Assembly (NCBI GenBank): GCA_019095985.1
Contig: CM032666.1
Span: 64,479,676-64,543,675 of the forward strand
Reading direction: 5' to 3'
Source of the DNA: Streblospio benedicti
Taxonomy: Eukaryota > Annelida > Polychaeta > Spionida > Spionidae
Length of the DNA stretch: 64,000 nt
The notes beneath the pieces were generated by a model. It saw only the letters and a program-made list of their open reading frames with translations. It did not search any database and was not told where the DNA came from. Below are positions 49,876 through 63,103 of the stretch, piece by piece (position 1 is the first letter of the stretch; the number at the start of each line of letters is the position of its first letter). A program made the position numbers and the translations under genes.

Positions 49876-52800
49876 TGTACATGTATGACATCAGAGAAAT
49901 TTCGCCAATATAAAATAAGCTGCTGATTTGCTACCAGATCACTGAACATCGCTATGTGCAGTGTGTAGTGTGTAGCTTTCAATTTGATTTCAATAAGCAT
50001 GAAACTAAACAGCATCTTTCTCGGGTAACATATCCTGTTTCTATGATATGTGTATTTTTTTTTCTACAGTTAAGCACTTTACCCTTCATCAACTGTATGT
50101 GAACAAGTAAGTCATAGAAGGCCCATCCGACTGAGTGGTGAATATTTCTGTTGGGCTTGTACTTTAGATATCCTATTCAATGTAATGCCTCTAGAGTTTA
50201 GAAATGTCAGTAACAAAAATACAAGTAAAAACTATTACATTGATGGATCTTAAAATAAGCATAGATGCTTGAAGAAAGCATGTCCTATCATGAATGGTGG
50301 AAACCAAAGAGCAGCATCCACTATGTGCTCATAATTCTCCTACCAAACAGTAACTAACAAAGATTTTAAGGAACACATATAGCAGAACAAACATGCATTA
50401 GGATGGTACCAGGAGAAGATATGAGGCTTCCCTCTGCATGCTCTGTGAGTGACAATATGCACAGTGCTCACTGTGTATTAAATTGTAGGTGACGAGAACG
50501 TCACATGTACAATGTCATAATCAAATTCTGGAGTTACAAATCTGTAAATACATTCATCATGTTGGTTGTATAGTAATATTCAAACTGAATATTCATGCAT
50601 TCCTAATATAGCTTGAAAACGTGTAGACATTGCCATTCACATGTGTTCACCTTTATTAGAAACCTTCAGTAGCGTATTTAGTGCTACATGTATGTATGAG
50701 TTTCATCTTCAAATAACCTGCCCTGATTAAATGATGAGTGTACAGCTAAGCTGCTGTACCCATGTTCCATACGCTACTTTGTGTGTACCAAGGACACCTA
50801 TATGTAAAGAAATTGGAGGAATCCGCTAGATAAATTCAGATAATTCCGAGTATTACAGAACAACGTTCTGTTCATAATGCTTTTTTGAAACTGTGATTTC
50901 GCCGAAACTAATGACATACCTTCCTATGATTATGGTTTATAGGGAATCTTTCTCCCCAAATGCAATTTGCTCAAGTTTCACTTCATGAATGCGCCAACAT
51001 TTTGATAGATTATACATGTATGTTTAAATGGTTGTCTAAATTGTGTCTAAACCTCCGTCAACATTGTCTTTGTGTTGGAAATCTTAGTAAAATGCCAGAA
51101 CAAATACAAATTTTTATGGAAATGTAAGTCTCAGAGATAGATATAAGGTATGTGAAAGTAACAGAAATTATTCTTATTTTTCTGATTTTTCTGTTGGTTT
51201 TATTTGAAAGACAACTCAACCCACCCATAAATCCATGGCATAAAATCTATATCTTCAGCAAGAAGAATCTCCAGGCGTAACAAAGAGAAAATGCTGATGT
51301 AGCAAAAGTTGGAGAAAGTGTTTGATTAGCAACAGGCGTAACAATGAGAAGAAATCACTACAATCATAACGTAATTCTTGATTTTCCGTTTCCATGACTG
51401 AGTAGTACTGTAAGTGACTGGACAATCACGGACGAGGGTGGCAACTCTGTGTCTCACACCTTGGGGCAGCAGTAAATTGATGGTGTCTGTTTGACATGAG
51501 CATCAGGTGGTCATCCCCAGGATATGGTTAGTGCGTCAACATCTACATGAGAAACTGGCTTTAATTATTTGCTTGTAGCATTGCATCCATTTTTAAATAA
51601 ATGTTAGTTAAGCATACAAGATTATACCGTTTTTTAGGTAATACTTTTGTAATTGTATCTGAACTGAACTAATTAATCCTCATATAGAAAAATAATTGTT
51701 ATTTCTTTTTTTTTTTTAACTTATGGATGTTCTTTGTTCGTTGTTCTTAAGCAGATAATAATTCCCTTGCTGAGCTTTGAAGGTTGCATCTATGATTTCA
51801 TGTGAGCATTCTTCTGCTTCAAATATTCTTGTGAGTAATGAACTTTTACAGCTCTTGTTTAGTCACAATTTAAACTGTGAAGAATGGCAATTAATTATAT
51901 CTTGCCCTATTTCTTTGGGGAAAAACATCTAACAATGGCATGGGGAAATTCTGAGATGGTGCATAGTTATGCTGAGCAAACTCATTCATAATTGGCGATA
52001 TGTATGGACTAATGTCATGGAGGTAAGATCATGAATCTATTATTATGTCAGACATGAAAAATCATATGCGTGAAAAGGGTCCATTGATCGTGATTTCTCA
52101 AGTACAAACAGCACATAAAGTCCATTGAGAGAAAGATGAAAAAGATACGAATAGAAATCAATTTCTAATAATTATTAATTAGTAATTATTTTCTGAAGAA
52201 ACAATTGACTGACAGGGACCAATGCTGTGCAGTTTAGCTATAATTTGTTCTGAGAAAAAATTGAATAAATGCATCCAATTAATATTTTCCATTGGAGAGC
52301 TTTTATTTTTATTGGTAAGGATGCACCTTTGATTTACATTTAATATTAGCTTGAAATATTTCTTCCCATTAATTGTGAGTAAGTTGTTTGTACACTGGGT
52401 ATAACATATTGATGCTAAGGGTGAATACGGTGGCCTAGGCTATAGTCTCCCCCCCAAAAAAAAAATGACAGATTGATTTGTATTTTTAAGATGTGACAAT
52501 ATATCATGATGAGGATTTGGGGAGCTTCATTTAGCTCGCTTGTTATCTGCCCAAAATCAAGTGGGGAAAATTTCTAATATTTACCACACAGTATGAGCCA
52601 TAATAAACCAATAGAAGCCACAAGGTTCTGATTGAATACAATATCAAGTTCGGAATGAAATAAGACTTTGTTGTGGTACATGATATTAATATTTGTATCT
52701 CTTGATTTGAATAGCTCGGAATGTAGCAAGGCTAGATGCTGTGCTGTTTGTCAAACAAATCAGCCTTAACCTTCTTTCAATCTCATTTTCAACACCCTGA

Positions 52801-53103
52801 TGATAATGTTGTTATTTTACATCAAACAGTGTATTATGAGCATAATCCAAATTAGGCGCCAGACAGCATGACCACAGTTGTAACAATTTAAATCAGACAA
52901 GCAGGAATTTTAATGACGTCAAAATCTATTATTGGGTAAAGTTTGTATACCTTGCTGTTAGGGTGGGGTCTTGCTTTTTTGTATGAGGAAGTGCCAATGA
53001 ACTGGTGTAAAAGTGATAATTGAATTATGTAAATTATTCTATACATTGAATCATTGCTTCAAAGGTTTACAAGTTATTCATTGCATTAGGAGGCCCTCGT
53101 TCC

Positions 53104-53600
53104 AGTCGTTCAGTGGTTAGAGCGCACAACCTGAAAATATGATTTGCCTGCTTCGCAAGTTTGAGTCCGGGTCATGGCAAACTCAGTGTCGCCAAAACCG
53201 TTACGTTGTACGTCTGCTACTGAGTAGCTGATCTGCACCAAGCGTGTCGCCACAGTACAGTGTAGACGGTTGGGACGCCAAGCGTGAGGTTCGGAAGTGT
53301 GCTTCCGTGGCGGAATGGATAGGGAGTGTGACCAGAAGGTCGTGGGTTCAATTCCCGGTCGGGTCCAATGGTTAGTGTTGAGCAAACTTACCTCTTACAG
53401 GTTGCACACTGCTCCATGGTACCTACACGTTAAATAGGTACAGGTCGCAAATGTGGGTGATAAGCACATGTTCGCAACAGCAGCAATGCTGTATGCAGCC
53501 AGTGCTGTATGCTCCCCAGGGAGTTGAGAAATATATAGTGTGACAATGATGCCACTGACCTGGTGTAGATGTAAAGTCGCTAGAAAATGGCTAAAGCTGT
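53104..53600 (+). mobile_element. tRNA-derived SINE with a second tRNA-like head
   Basis: The main copy begins GCTTCCGTGGCGGAATGGAT (A box, about 53304), then GACCAGAAGGTCGTGGGTTC and GGTTCAATTCCCGG (B box, about 53343). The body has GTTGAGCAAACTTACC and TTGCACACTGCTCCATGG, and the tail is TGACCTGGTGTAGATGTAAA. It aligns with the 42-kb copy. About 200 bp upstream lies another tRNA-like unit (CAGTGGTTAGAGCGCACAAC with AGTTTGAGTCCGGGTCA, 53112-53175). It could be a separate tRNA pseudogene or the first head of a dimeric SINE. Confidence 0.85.
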
Positions 53601-56600
53601 TCATTGTGACTATAAACAAGCACATTTACAAGCACATTTATTTAGTCAACAATAATGTCCAAATCATATCGAGCTTGAAATGTATAAATATGCTTTGTCC
53701 AGTTGGAAACTCAAGTTTCATAAGTAAGGCTTTTACTTCTATATTGTGGGAAAAATCTAAATAAGCTGATATTGATATTTCCATTTATTTAGCAGTACCA
53801 CTGCATTGGTATTATTAGGGTGATACGAACATGGGGAATGTTTGCTAGGGCTTCTGCTATGGTGGCAAATGACTATTCCATGATTTTTGTCATCAATCAG
53901 TCATAAGGGATACAGTGAAGTAACTCAGCTATGTGTGTCAATCAGTCGTGTATAGCGTTATACATGTATCTCCAATATATATGTATATGTAAAGCTTGTA
54001 GAGATGTTGGGCTCTGATGTACATGTACATTTCTTTCCTATTGCTTAACTATAGTAATCACTAAGGATTACATGTATGTCAGTTGAGTACCAAGGCCAAT
54101 CTACTTGGTCACATTTGAGTTTTTGCGTAAGTAATTCTATTATGCAGTTGAATGTTTATTAAAAAGATATTAACATTGTGTGATATGGGGTTTACTGTTA
54201 GCATGCCTGAATAGCATGTGTCTAAATTTTCTGTGTAGTGGTAATTATGAATTTGGAATTTTGAATCTTGCCAGAAGGTGCAGGATATCATATTTGACAA
54301 ACTAGAAGTATAACTTATACATTCAGAAAATTTATTTTAAAACCATTTTTGTGAGAGAAATAAATCCCATACAGTAGAAATTGGTCATACAATGTAGTGA
54401 CATTGCCTCTCCTTGGTGATACTCCAACGGTAATTGAATCACCATCTGAGTAGTGCAGACTTTGGGGGGTAAATTAAGTGTATCGTTTGAAGAAAATTTA
54501 ATTATTAGTATTAGTATAAAGTTTTTGATGGTAGAGTGATGTGAAATCATCTTCTAAGAATTACTATTCTGCTATAGGATTTTATGACCTTCGAACTAAC
54601 CTTTCTGAAATTATCTTACCCTAGGCACTAAAGGAGGTTAAGAAATGCATTGATGTGAGGTCTGTAAAAGAGGTTATGCATATGGATAGGGATTGCAGAT
54701 CGTGTAGGCAGGAGTGGTGGCTATCTGCAATCTTGTCTTTCTTGCTGATTTACTCCCAGCTGTGCTTGTCTAGTTACATGACCATTAAAGTCTCCAATCT
54801 GAGGCATCCTCCAGGTTGCAGCCTCTATCAACCAAGACCAGTTATAAAAAGAGTTTTGAGTCTACATATTCGAGACTTGTGAAAATTTAACTTCAAATCT
54901 AGTTATTCATTGGATTTTGTCTGTGTATCAGAAATGAGCTGTGGCTAGTTTATCTTAGTAAAAGTGCTATTTTATTGGGAGTTTCAGTGCTCAGCTCTCA
55001 TGTAAGGAAATAGCATGTCCATAGTAAAATATAAACTGCAGCTAACATCATTAGTATGATACATGTACATATTAAATGAAGATCTATTTTTATTTGCTGT
55101 ACAAATGATTACTCTGAACTTTACTAGAACAATAAGCAATCATATAAACATGTAACTGTTTTACACAAATTATGAACAAAAATGCCACAATTTATTAAAC
55201 TCATGCACACAATATATTCTTCAAAGAGAAAACCGTAAATGTACAGTTGATTCTCTTTTTAACTTTTCCTATATGATACTTCATATGAAACATAACTTGA
55301 TAACAGAAAAGTCTAAATTACTTAAATTTATTCCATTCAAGTTTGAGTTAACCATAGTTTAAATTTCTACAAAAATATGAAGACATGTCTAATGTTGAGC
55401 ACAGATAAATGAGGTGTATGTACAAGATCTTTCAAACAAATATGAAATATTGAATTTCAAAATTAATTTTCAAAGATTATATCTATCCATAGGGTCTGAA
55501 TAGGCTGTGGCAGCACGTGGACAAACTCAGATGGAGGTTATCAAATGATCACTGTGACGTGGCCCAATCAAAACAGATTAATGTAAAAAAGTGAATGTCG
55601 TAATCTTGGTTTGAGGGTAGCACATCGATTATCGATTAGTTTGTCGAATTCTAACTTATAAAGACAGATGTTTAATCAATGTTAGTTTGATGAATTGCAG
55701 TTAATGTGTTTTCCTTTTTAATACTTGCAGGTAAGTAAAGTTTGCCGATGATGCAGTGATTCTGTGAGTTGGTTTGGTTTATCTATGATGCATGAATAAC
55801 GAGCAGTCTTGGGAAAATATTATTGAAATAATTGAGCTGTTCACTTTTGTATTGATGTAATACAGCATGTCCTATCTTAATGTGAGCAACATATGAATGT
55901 AATGAATAGATCAAGCTTTACGACAGCACTGCACACAAAAGATGTATGATTGTGAGTTTTGGGAGCTTGTATTCGCCATATGAAAATGTTTTTTATGTAG
56001 ATGTTTCACCATGGTTGTTACGATCACAGTTTATATATGCATGAGGAAAGGATCAAGCTGAAGCCAAATCAATAGATAGCTGTAGATGTATTAGGACTTT
56101 GGCTTCTGGCGCTTAAAGAAAGATGTAGTCTATGTTGGGTATATAACTTTTATTGCCTGTAACATCAGATATGTAATTGCTATAAAGATTCCCAAATGAT
56201 AAAATAATTAAGTACAAACTCAAATATCTCTCAATAAAGAAAAACCTGAATAACAAGACCTTAGCGTATTCCGAAGACTTCATAAAGATGCGCTGCAATC
56301 CTCAAATAAAGAGACCACATATTTTTTGAGACCATAGGTGGTCCTTATATAGAGGTTCTGTTGTACATACTACATGTAGACAATAGGCATTACTTAAAAC
56401 ACAAACAAAATATACGTGTAAAGTCTGAGTGGGAAAAGAATGAGGGGTGTTTCCACAGAGACTGTATCTGAGTGTCATGTCATCTCCAATCTTCATTAGT
56501 ATTGTCCCTGGAGAAAGCTCATTCGTTATTTGTCTCCTGCTGTCACACAACATATCCATGCACTCCATGATCACACTACATGCACAAGTTTAAAAGTAGA

Positions 56601-57889
56601 ATAGCTCTATGGTAGAAATGTGCATTTCATAGTTATTACCTTATGTCAATTCCATCAAAATCCACAATTTTAGGTAATTCACTTGGACTTACTTGTTGAA
56701 GACGACAAAGGATGCAAGACGCCTTGATGGTGACCTTGTAGTTAGACATGGATGTGTATCAGGAAATCTGGAGGAGACAGACTTGATATATATACAGCTC
56801 CAATAGGCCTACTGATAAAGGGTCATCCTACATTTTTACTGTAAAACCATTCATTTTTGTGGATGTAATTGTCACTCATTTCTGGTTACAAATCCCAATC
56901 CTTTTTCTGCACAAAAATTTGGCGAGATAACATAACATTGTTTCCAAAGAGGTAATGCTGTAGTTGCAAAGATATCATGTTCTGTGATTGCAAATATAAT
57001 AGTTTTTGCAGTATTCTATATATATTTATGTTCATGGTATTTGGTGATGGATGATGTTTTTATAACTGGTTTTGAGATTGTCTTCTTCTTAGTGATGTCG
57101 CCAGAGAGAGATGGTGATTGTTTACATATTTCATAGGCCATTATCTGTGATAAGTTGTGAAGTATTGTATGTTGTTAAGCATTAGCTTCGCGTCACAAAT
57201 GGGATTTGATGTAATGTGTGGAAGGAGAATCTTGTTTCTTCATGGTTCAATGTGTGCATCTCGTGTGGTGAAGACATCCTCATACATTTCAAACTTTTAT
57301 TCAATGTCATAAGTTATTAACAAAAAGCTTATCTTCATTGAAAGCTGCCATTCATGCTGGAAGCTGGATGTTTTCATAAAAGACTTCATCAAATCAATAG
57401 GTGGAACACTTCTGTCAAGTCAAACATGCTATAATATATATAAAGCTGTGTTTTAAAAGTATTATTGAGTTTGCTTTCAACATAGGTCAAAAATGTATTC
57501 AGATTAGAAATATACAGATTACATTATGGGGAGGATATATTCTATATTCAAAAAATATGTGTTACATAAATGTGCTGCAGAATGATTTAATGACACGCGA
57601 TATTTTGCGGTCACCATCACGGGACCTTTCCTCAATGTTGTCAATGCAAACAACTAACAAAAGTATGAACTGACAACCTCAACTCATCTGGGATGAAGAG
57701 AGATCAAAACAACTAGAGTGGACAGCTAGCTAGCTCTTGGCACTTGTCATTTTTAGTCAAGACCCAAAAGACAGATTCCACTGTTGATACTGGAAGTGCA
57801 CTAGCCTTGCCTCTATACAACCCAACTTGCTGGGGGCATCCCATGTCCTATATGTCACAAGCCATTAGGTTTGCTCAACCTACATTCTA
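53601..57889. other. Non-coding stretch
   Basis: AT-rich, no convincing exon. At 54689-54731 GATTGCAGAT and ATCTGCAATC form an exact 10-bp stem. A block at 55490-55580 (GGCTGTGGCAGCACGTGGAC) is of higher complexity. Confidence 0.4.
56430..56580. promoter_or_regulatory. Candidate conserved non-coding element
   Basis: The block has TCATCTCCAATCTTCATTAG, TATTGTCCCTGGAGAAAGCT and TTATTTGTCTCCTGCTGTCA. Homeodomain- and SOX-like cores and an even composition resemble a developmental enhancer. No alignment was possible. Confidence 0.22.
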
Positions 57890-57892
57890 ATT

Positions 57893-58727
57893 ATGAACAG
57901 CTGTACTTGTGTTTGTCAATTCATGTGGAACATTTGCACTCCAGAAATGCAGCCTCTACAAGGTCTTCTGATTATTATTAACAAGGAAGAGGTGAGTTGC
58001 ACTATGGATCAGTGTTTGAAGTATGTTGAGACTCATCTGCACCACAAACATGCAGATAATGCTGTGATTAATGATACATGTGGTGTATTGAAATGGTAGA
58101 GTAAGTCCCAAACCTAACCATATGTTGATGTCTTGACATTTAATATATGTATTGTTATGTTGCTTTGCTAGTGATAGAAGTTACTCTCTGTCATACCACA
58201 CAGACAGTGTGGTGCAGTTGTTACTTGGCAAGTATTTCAGTGGAACCTAAGTGGATTTGTCATGCCATATATCTTCAAGAATGCTTGCAGACTTGCATGT
58301 CACTGAGTAATTGCCCATATTTGAATAAACACCCTACATGTATGTGTGATATTATACAGAAATCCAAGTTCTCAAAGAGGACTAAAAAGCTGCAGGCCCT
58401 CCCTTGTGTGCATCTTCATTGAACCTTTTTTTGAATGAAACTTGCACTTTAACCATCCCAAGCCTTTCTACAATGGAAATGTATAACTAATGTTGCCATC
58501 TTTTATCAGGTGTCCTCTAACAAAGCAACATCTTTTTTAATTCTATTGAAATTATGACACTCCTGAAGAGAGGCTGTATTATTCCTATTGTGGAAGAAAT
58601 AGTAAACCAGGAACAGGAAAAACATGTGCTTGTTATGCATATTGTAATCACAGTGTTAGCTGATATGAAATATCCTGGTGGATTTACAGAAATAGAGCAA
58701 AGACATTGGCAGCAAATCCATTCTTCT
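57893..58727 (+). other. Cluster of small plus-strand frames, unidentified
   Basis: Three successive plus-strand frames occupy most of this stretch: 57893-58099, 58147-58422 (Cys-rich peptide) and 58554-58727 (58 residues, too short for most ORF cut-offs). The first contains a donor-like AAGAG|GTGAGT at about 57990. None shows a domain I can name with confidence. The density of open sequence is mildly above that of the flanks and could mark an eroded element or a real but weakly supported locus. Confidence 0.18.
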
Positions 58728-58912
58728 TAAAATTAGATTCATAATGCAGATTTTATCCCTTTATAACGTTTGGTAAAGAATAAGAACTTATCCTTGCAAA
58801 CATTTTGTTTGCGACTCAGAAACATACATTCTACTGGCTTATCACAACATTTGGGAAGTGTTGACCTTTTATTGGCAATGTCACATAGGGTAGCCCTCTC
58901 ATGTCTTCATAG

Positions 58913-58969
58913 CGTGTCCCTTGTCTTGCTCTGAACTACGTGTCCCTTGTCTTGCGTCTGAACTACTGG
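58913..58969. repeat. Two-copy 27-28-bp tandem repeat
   Basis: CGTGTCCCTTGTCTTGC and CTGAACTA occur twice in direct succession; the second unit carries one extra G. Confidence 0.9.
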
Positions 58970-60050
58970 TCTTCTTTTCCAATCCCTTTAATGTTCTTGT
59001 CTGGATATTATTCCAGTATTCCGTGGATGTTGATTGCTGAAGCATACCAGTTCTTCTCTGTGTTATGCAGCGCAACTGAACATGAGCAAGAAAATTTCGC
59101 CGATTTTGTCAACAGAAGGGGAAATATTTCCCAAAATGTCATGATAAACCAAGAAATTGTAAGTTTCTGAAAAACAAACAAGATGTTTGCATATGTAAAT
59201 GATGAATGCAGAAACTATCAAACTATTTCTGAAAGATAAAAAATAAAGATATGTGCAATTGATAATACCTGAATAGAAACAATAGAAACAACAAGATAGA
59301 AAGTGTGCACAATGCTGTTTACCAAACCACTCAATGCACTACGTGCATATGTATGTTAATTGAGGTAATTTTTCTCCCCTTCTAGAAATTGTGATATCAG
59401 AAGTATGTCTAAGATCTAAATAAAAATGAAATTACATAAATGAAAATTGTAAAATAGCTGCAACTGTAAAAATCATGTATTTTTGTAAAATTTATCCTTT
59501 TGGGTTTATTTTTGGGGGACTTTTGTTTTACTGTCTCATAATCTGTTGCGAAGACTTGCACAGTGTGTGCATATACAAGTACAGCTATAGCTATTACTGT
59601 AAACTTCTATTCAAGACTGGTGTTACCTATTACCATAAACACTCATAGAACAGACTTATAAAGACTTGACTCCTTGTCTTGATAGTATTCTCATCTCTGA
59701 AAATCAATGGTAACATAATAAACAGACCATCTCTGGTTTATCTTATATTCTAGCTGAAAAATGCACTAATATTTGAATGAACTTACATTGGCTGGTATAG
59801 ATTAGCTGTAATATTACCCAGTAAATGAATTTTTAAGCAACCTGGTTCGCCATCAGTATAATTCTATTTACATTATGACAGGATATTTATGCTTACACAC
59901 TAAATAGCCAATCTGACTTCACTGTCATTATTTAGAATAACTCAATCATATTTTATACTTATCGGACTATCAAAAATAATGAAACATTCTTCATCATGCA
60001 AAAACCTGCAATATAGTGATATAAAATAGCTGAAATCTGACGTGCTCAGA

Positions 60051-60095
60051 GCCAGTGTGATCTCCAGCCAGTGTGATCTCCAGCCAGTGTGAAAG
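60051..60095. repeat. Three-copy 16-bp tandem repeat
   Basis: GCCAGTGTGATCTCCA is repeated at 60051 and 60067, with a partial third unit at 60083. Confidence 0.9.
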
Positions 60096-60419
60096 AGCAT
60101 GATCTATTAAAGAAGCTGCTTGACATGGACATTCTAGTTTATTACAGATATTGATATAGATTGAGGATGTGTTTATTTATCACCAGTATTTATAGTCTAT
60201 CATGACATACAGACGTGAAGAAAATGGAGGCACCTGTAGCCTTGTCACTGAGGATATTGAGATTAATCTCCTACTCAATAGGTGTTTAGACTTACTACAA
60301 ATGGGATTTTGTGGGATGATGTGATTACGATTATATCTTTTGGGGACCTTTTTCAAAGCAACCTTGTTTTGATTTTATGAATCACAAATTTTTATATTGA
60401 GTTTTGGATTGACGTTATT

Positions 60420-60448
60420 CCCCCCCCCCCTCCCCCCCCCTCTCCCCC
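60420..60448. repeat. Poly-C tract with T interruptions
   Basis: Runs of eleven, nine and five Cs are separated by T or TCT; the complementary strand is quadruplex-prone. Confidence 0.85.
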
Positions 60449-63103
60449 GAAAGCATTGATCACAATTGTCTGTGATAACTGATTATACAACCAGTTTTGT
60501 TATATAAGTTGATTGCACATAATTGTAAATTAGGTAAGTGCATATTGCCACATTACTTCGGAAAAACGGATAAAATGGCCCCGTGGACATTAATTTTGAC
60601 TATTACTTCAGTGTTCAGGTAGCAATGTAATGGTGTCAAATGGTATGTTAAGTGCTACACAGCAGGAGCCACTTCTGGCCATGTAAGGTACAGCAACATT
60701 ACTTGCCTCAAATACTAGGGTCAGGATTTTATACTTGATGAACATCATCAGATTCATGATAGGATCTAAATGTAGATATACTGGTACATATTTAGAGTTG
60801 TTGTATGGTATTGTCAATGTCTCGGGCCATGGACACACTAAGGCATGCGAGGCAAACTTCTGAACATTTTATAGATATACCCATTTTAGTCTTTAGCTTT
60901 GAAATGCATTAATAAGAAAAAACTATGTAGGTGATTCATGATTATGTTTATCATCCCCAACCATAAAAAATGTTGATTTTCAATGAAACATGACAATGAA
61001 ATATTTTCATCTTAATAGAAGAGGCTGATGGGTTTGTAAGTAAATACACTTGTAGGTTATTAAAAGAAAGTCATGAGTGCAAAGGTTGGACTTGTTTAGA
61101 AATGTACATGCACTTGTAGCTCCACCAGCAACCCAGCTGTTGGAACCATTAATTGATGAACAATAAAAATCATCAGCATTCATCTCATCCAACCCTGCCA
61201 CAGAGGCACACAGCAAGACCTTTAAAATACCCAGAATGAGTCTTGGTGGGATTTTTGCTGCATTATTGTCATATTATGTATGGTAATTGAATTTTACAGA
61301 AAGCATAGCAAATCCCCATGTAGGAAATTTACATTAATCTCTCGGGTAAATGATGTGCTATGGGAGGTAGTAAGGTTCAGGTTTTTCACTGTTTTTTGTA
61401 AACAGAGTTTCAAGAATGTATGATAGGTAATGAATTGTTATTCTTTGTTATATGAATGTGGAAGGATTTATTATGAAATGAACATATTGGATCTGGCCAT
61501 CATTACATTTTAGAAAGTCAACCATAGAATCAATTGCAGTTACTGTGTAAACTTGAATTTTCACAAACACTATTTATTACTGTATGACCAATACTTTCAG
61601 ATTTCATTTGTGCATAACAAGTTTACATATTCACTTGATTATGAAAAATGTTCGATCATGGGGCACACTATGTTAGGAAATAATTTGTGTAGGAGTGTGC
61701 CTATATGAAGTTCAGATCAAGGATGAAGACTTCTGCTGATGATAGTTTGTGGTATCTAGACACTTGTTAATGGGATTTATACAATATTAAGACTTACCAC
61801 AATGGATAAATGGAAATAGAACTACAATTGTTCAAACAAATTACTTGTTCTATTCAGATGATAAGTTAATTCAATCCGTGTACTTGGATGTAGAAAGGGA
61901 CAGTCCTGATGTCAGATGGTACATACATCAACCTAGTTATTCTTATGTCAATCAGGTCAAGTTACTATGACAGCTACTTTTTTTTCCTTGAGAATGTAAG
62001 CAGGAGAGACTCTGAAGGTTATCTGGAGATACAACTGAATTTGAAATAATTTTAATAAACTGATTTCTAGACATAGTTGTGACATAAAATCATTAATACA
62101 AAATTCATTTTTATAAGGGATGAGTTTTGTTTTCACCATGATCAAGACATTTTTACAAATTGACACAAGAGACAACTTTTTGCTAATTTTTCTGTTTGTC
62201 AATTAACTATTTTACAAGTGAACTAGATAAAAATGTCATGTGAAATGGTAGAAAGTATTAGGATTTTTGAGCTGAGATAAATTGCTGTCAGATTGTTCTT
62301 GGCGTCAACATAATCCGTTTTCTCTGTCATTGTTATTGGCTTTATAGATATTTTTGATTGATTGTTCAGTAAGCAAAAACTCTAGCGTCACCAAGGAAAT
62401 TAGAATATTTTTGTATGTTTGCTCTTTTTCAGTGGATAATATTATTAGTCTTATTGTTATTTACGGTTTGCCCAATTGATGATTTGTTTTAAATAATATA
62501 TAATTGTATTGCCAAAGATGGATGATTTTTTAAGGTTGTGTAATGGTATTCATTTTGCTATTGAAAATGCAATTGTTAATCTTAATCTAGATATTTTATT
62601 TTCTGTCCTCATGAAAAATAAATGATAACTGTGTGTAAAAATATCAGTTAAACCTGATGCATATTTGATACTGTTGGATCAGAATATTTTCATAGAGTAT
62701 CGAGTTTAAAAATTGATTTCAATTATTTTTATTGATAAAACAATGTAAAACTTCACTCATACATAGTTCAATGTCAAGTTTAAAATGTGTTGAAAATGAT
62801 GTGAAGGGAGAAACAAAGTGTATACACTGTGTACATTTCTGTATATGAGTACACTCAGTGTTGAAATGAAGATGTACAGAGGAAGCGTCAGGCGTAAAAT
62901 TGGTGGTGATTGAAGTTGTACTTTACAGTTATATGGTCATTGAGCATCACATGTTTCTCCCCATTGCTCAGATCTATCATTTCCCCCCAAGACCTGTGTG
63001 TTACAGTTAATACCAAAACATGGATATGGAAAAAAAGTAGGGGGCATTGAACCATTGATATTAAGTTCTCCCTAAAAAGTCATAATTGCTAATTGTGCAT
63101 TAA

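Larger units (their letters stand above)
43310..53100. other. Long non-coding stretch, likely intronic
   Basis: Ten kilobases without a convincing exon. It is AT-rich with scattered higher-complexity blocks listed separately. If the exon at 42.16 kb splices downstream, this is part of its intron. The minus-strand frame at 48444-48638 has a plausible helical peptide but no splice signals. Confidence 0.4.
58970..63099. other. Non-coding stretch
   Basis: AT-rich sequence without recognised exons or elements with ends. Short tandem and homopyrimidine tracts are listed separately. Confidence 0.45.

Noticed and set aside
51960-52010. Further SINE copy at CTGAGCAAACTCATTC
   Set aside because: A single short match without head or tail; it may be chance.
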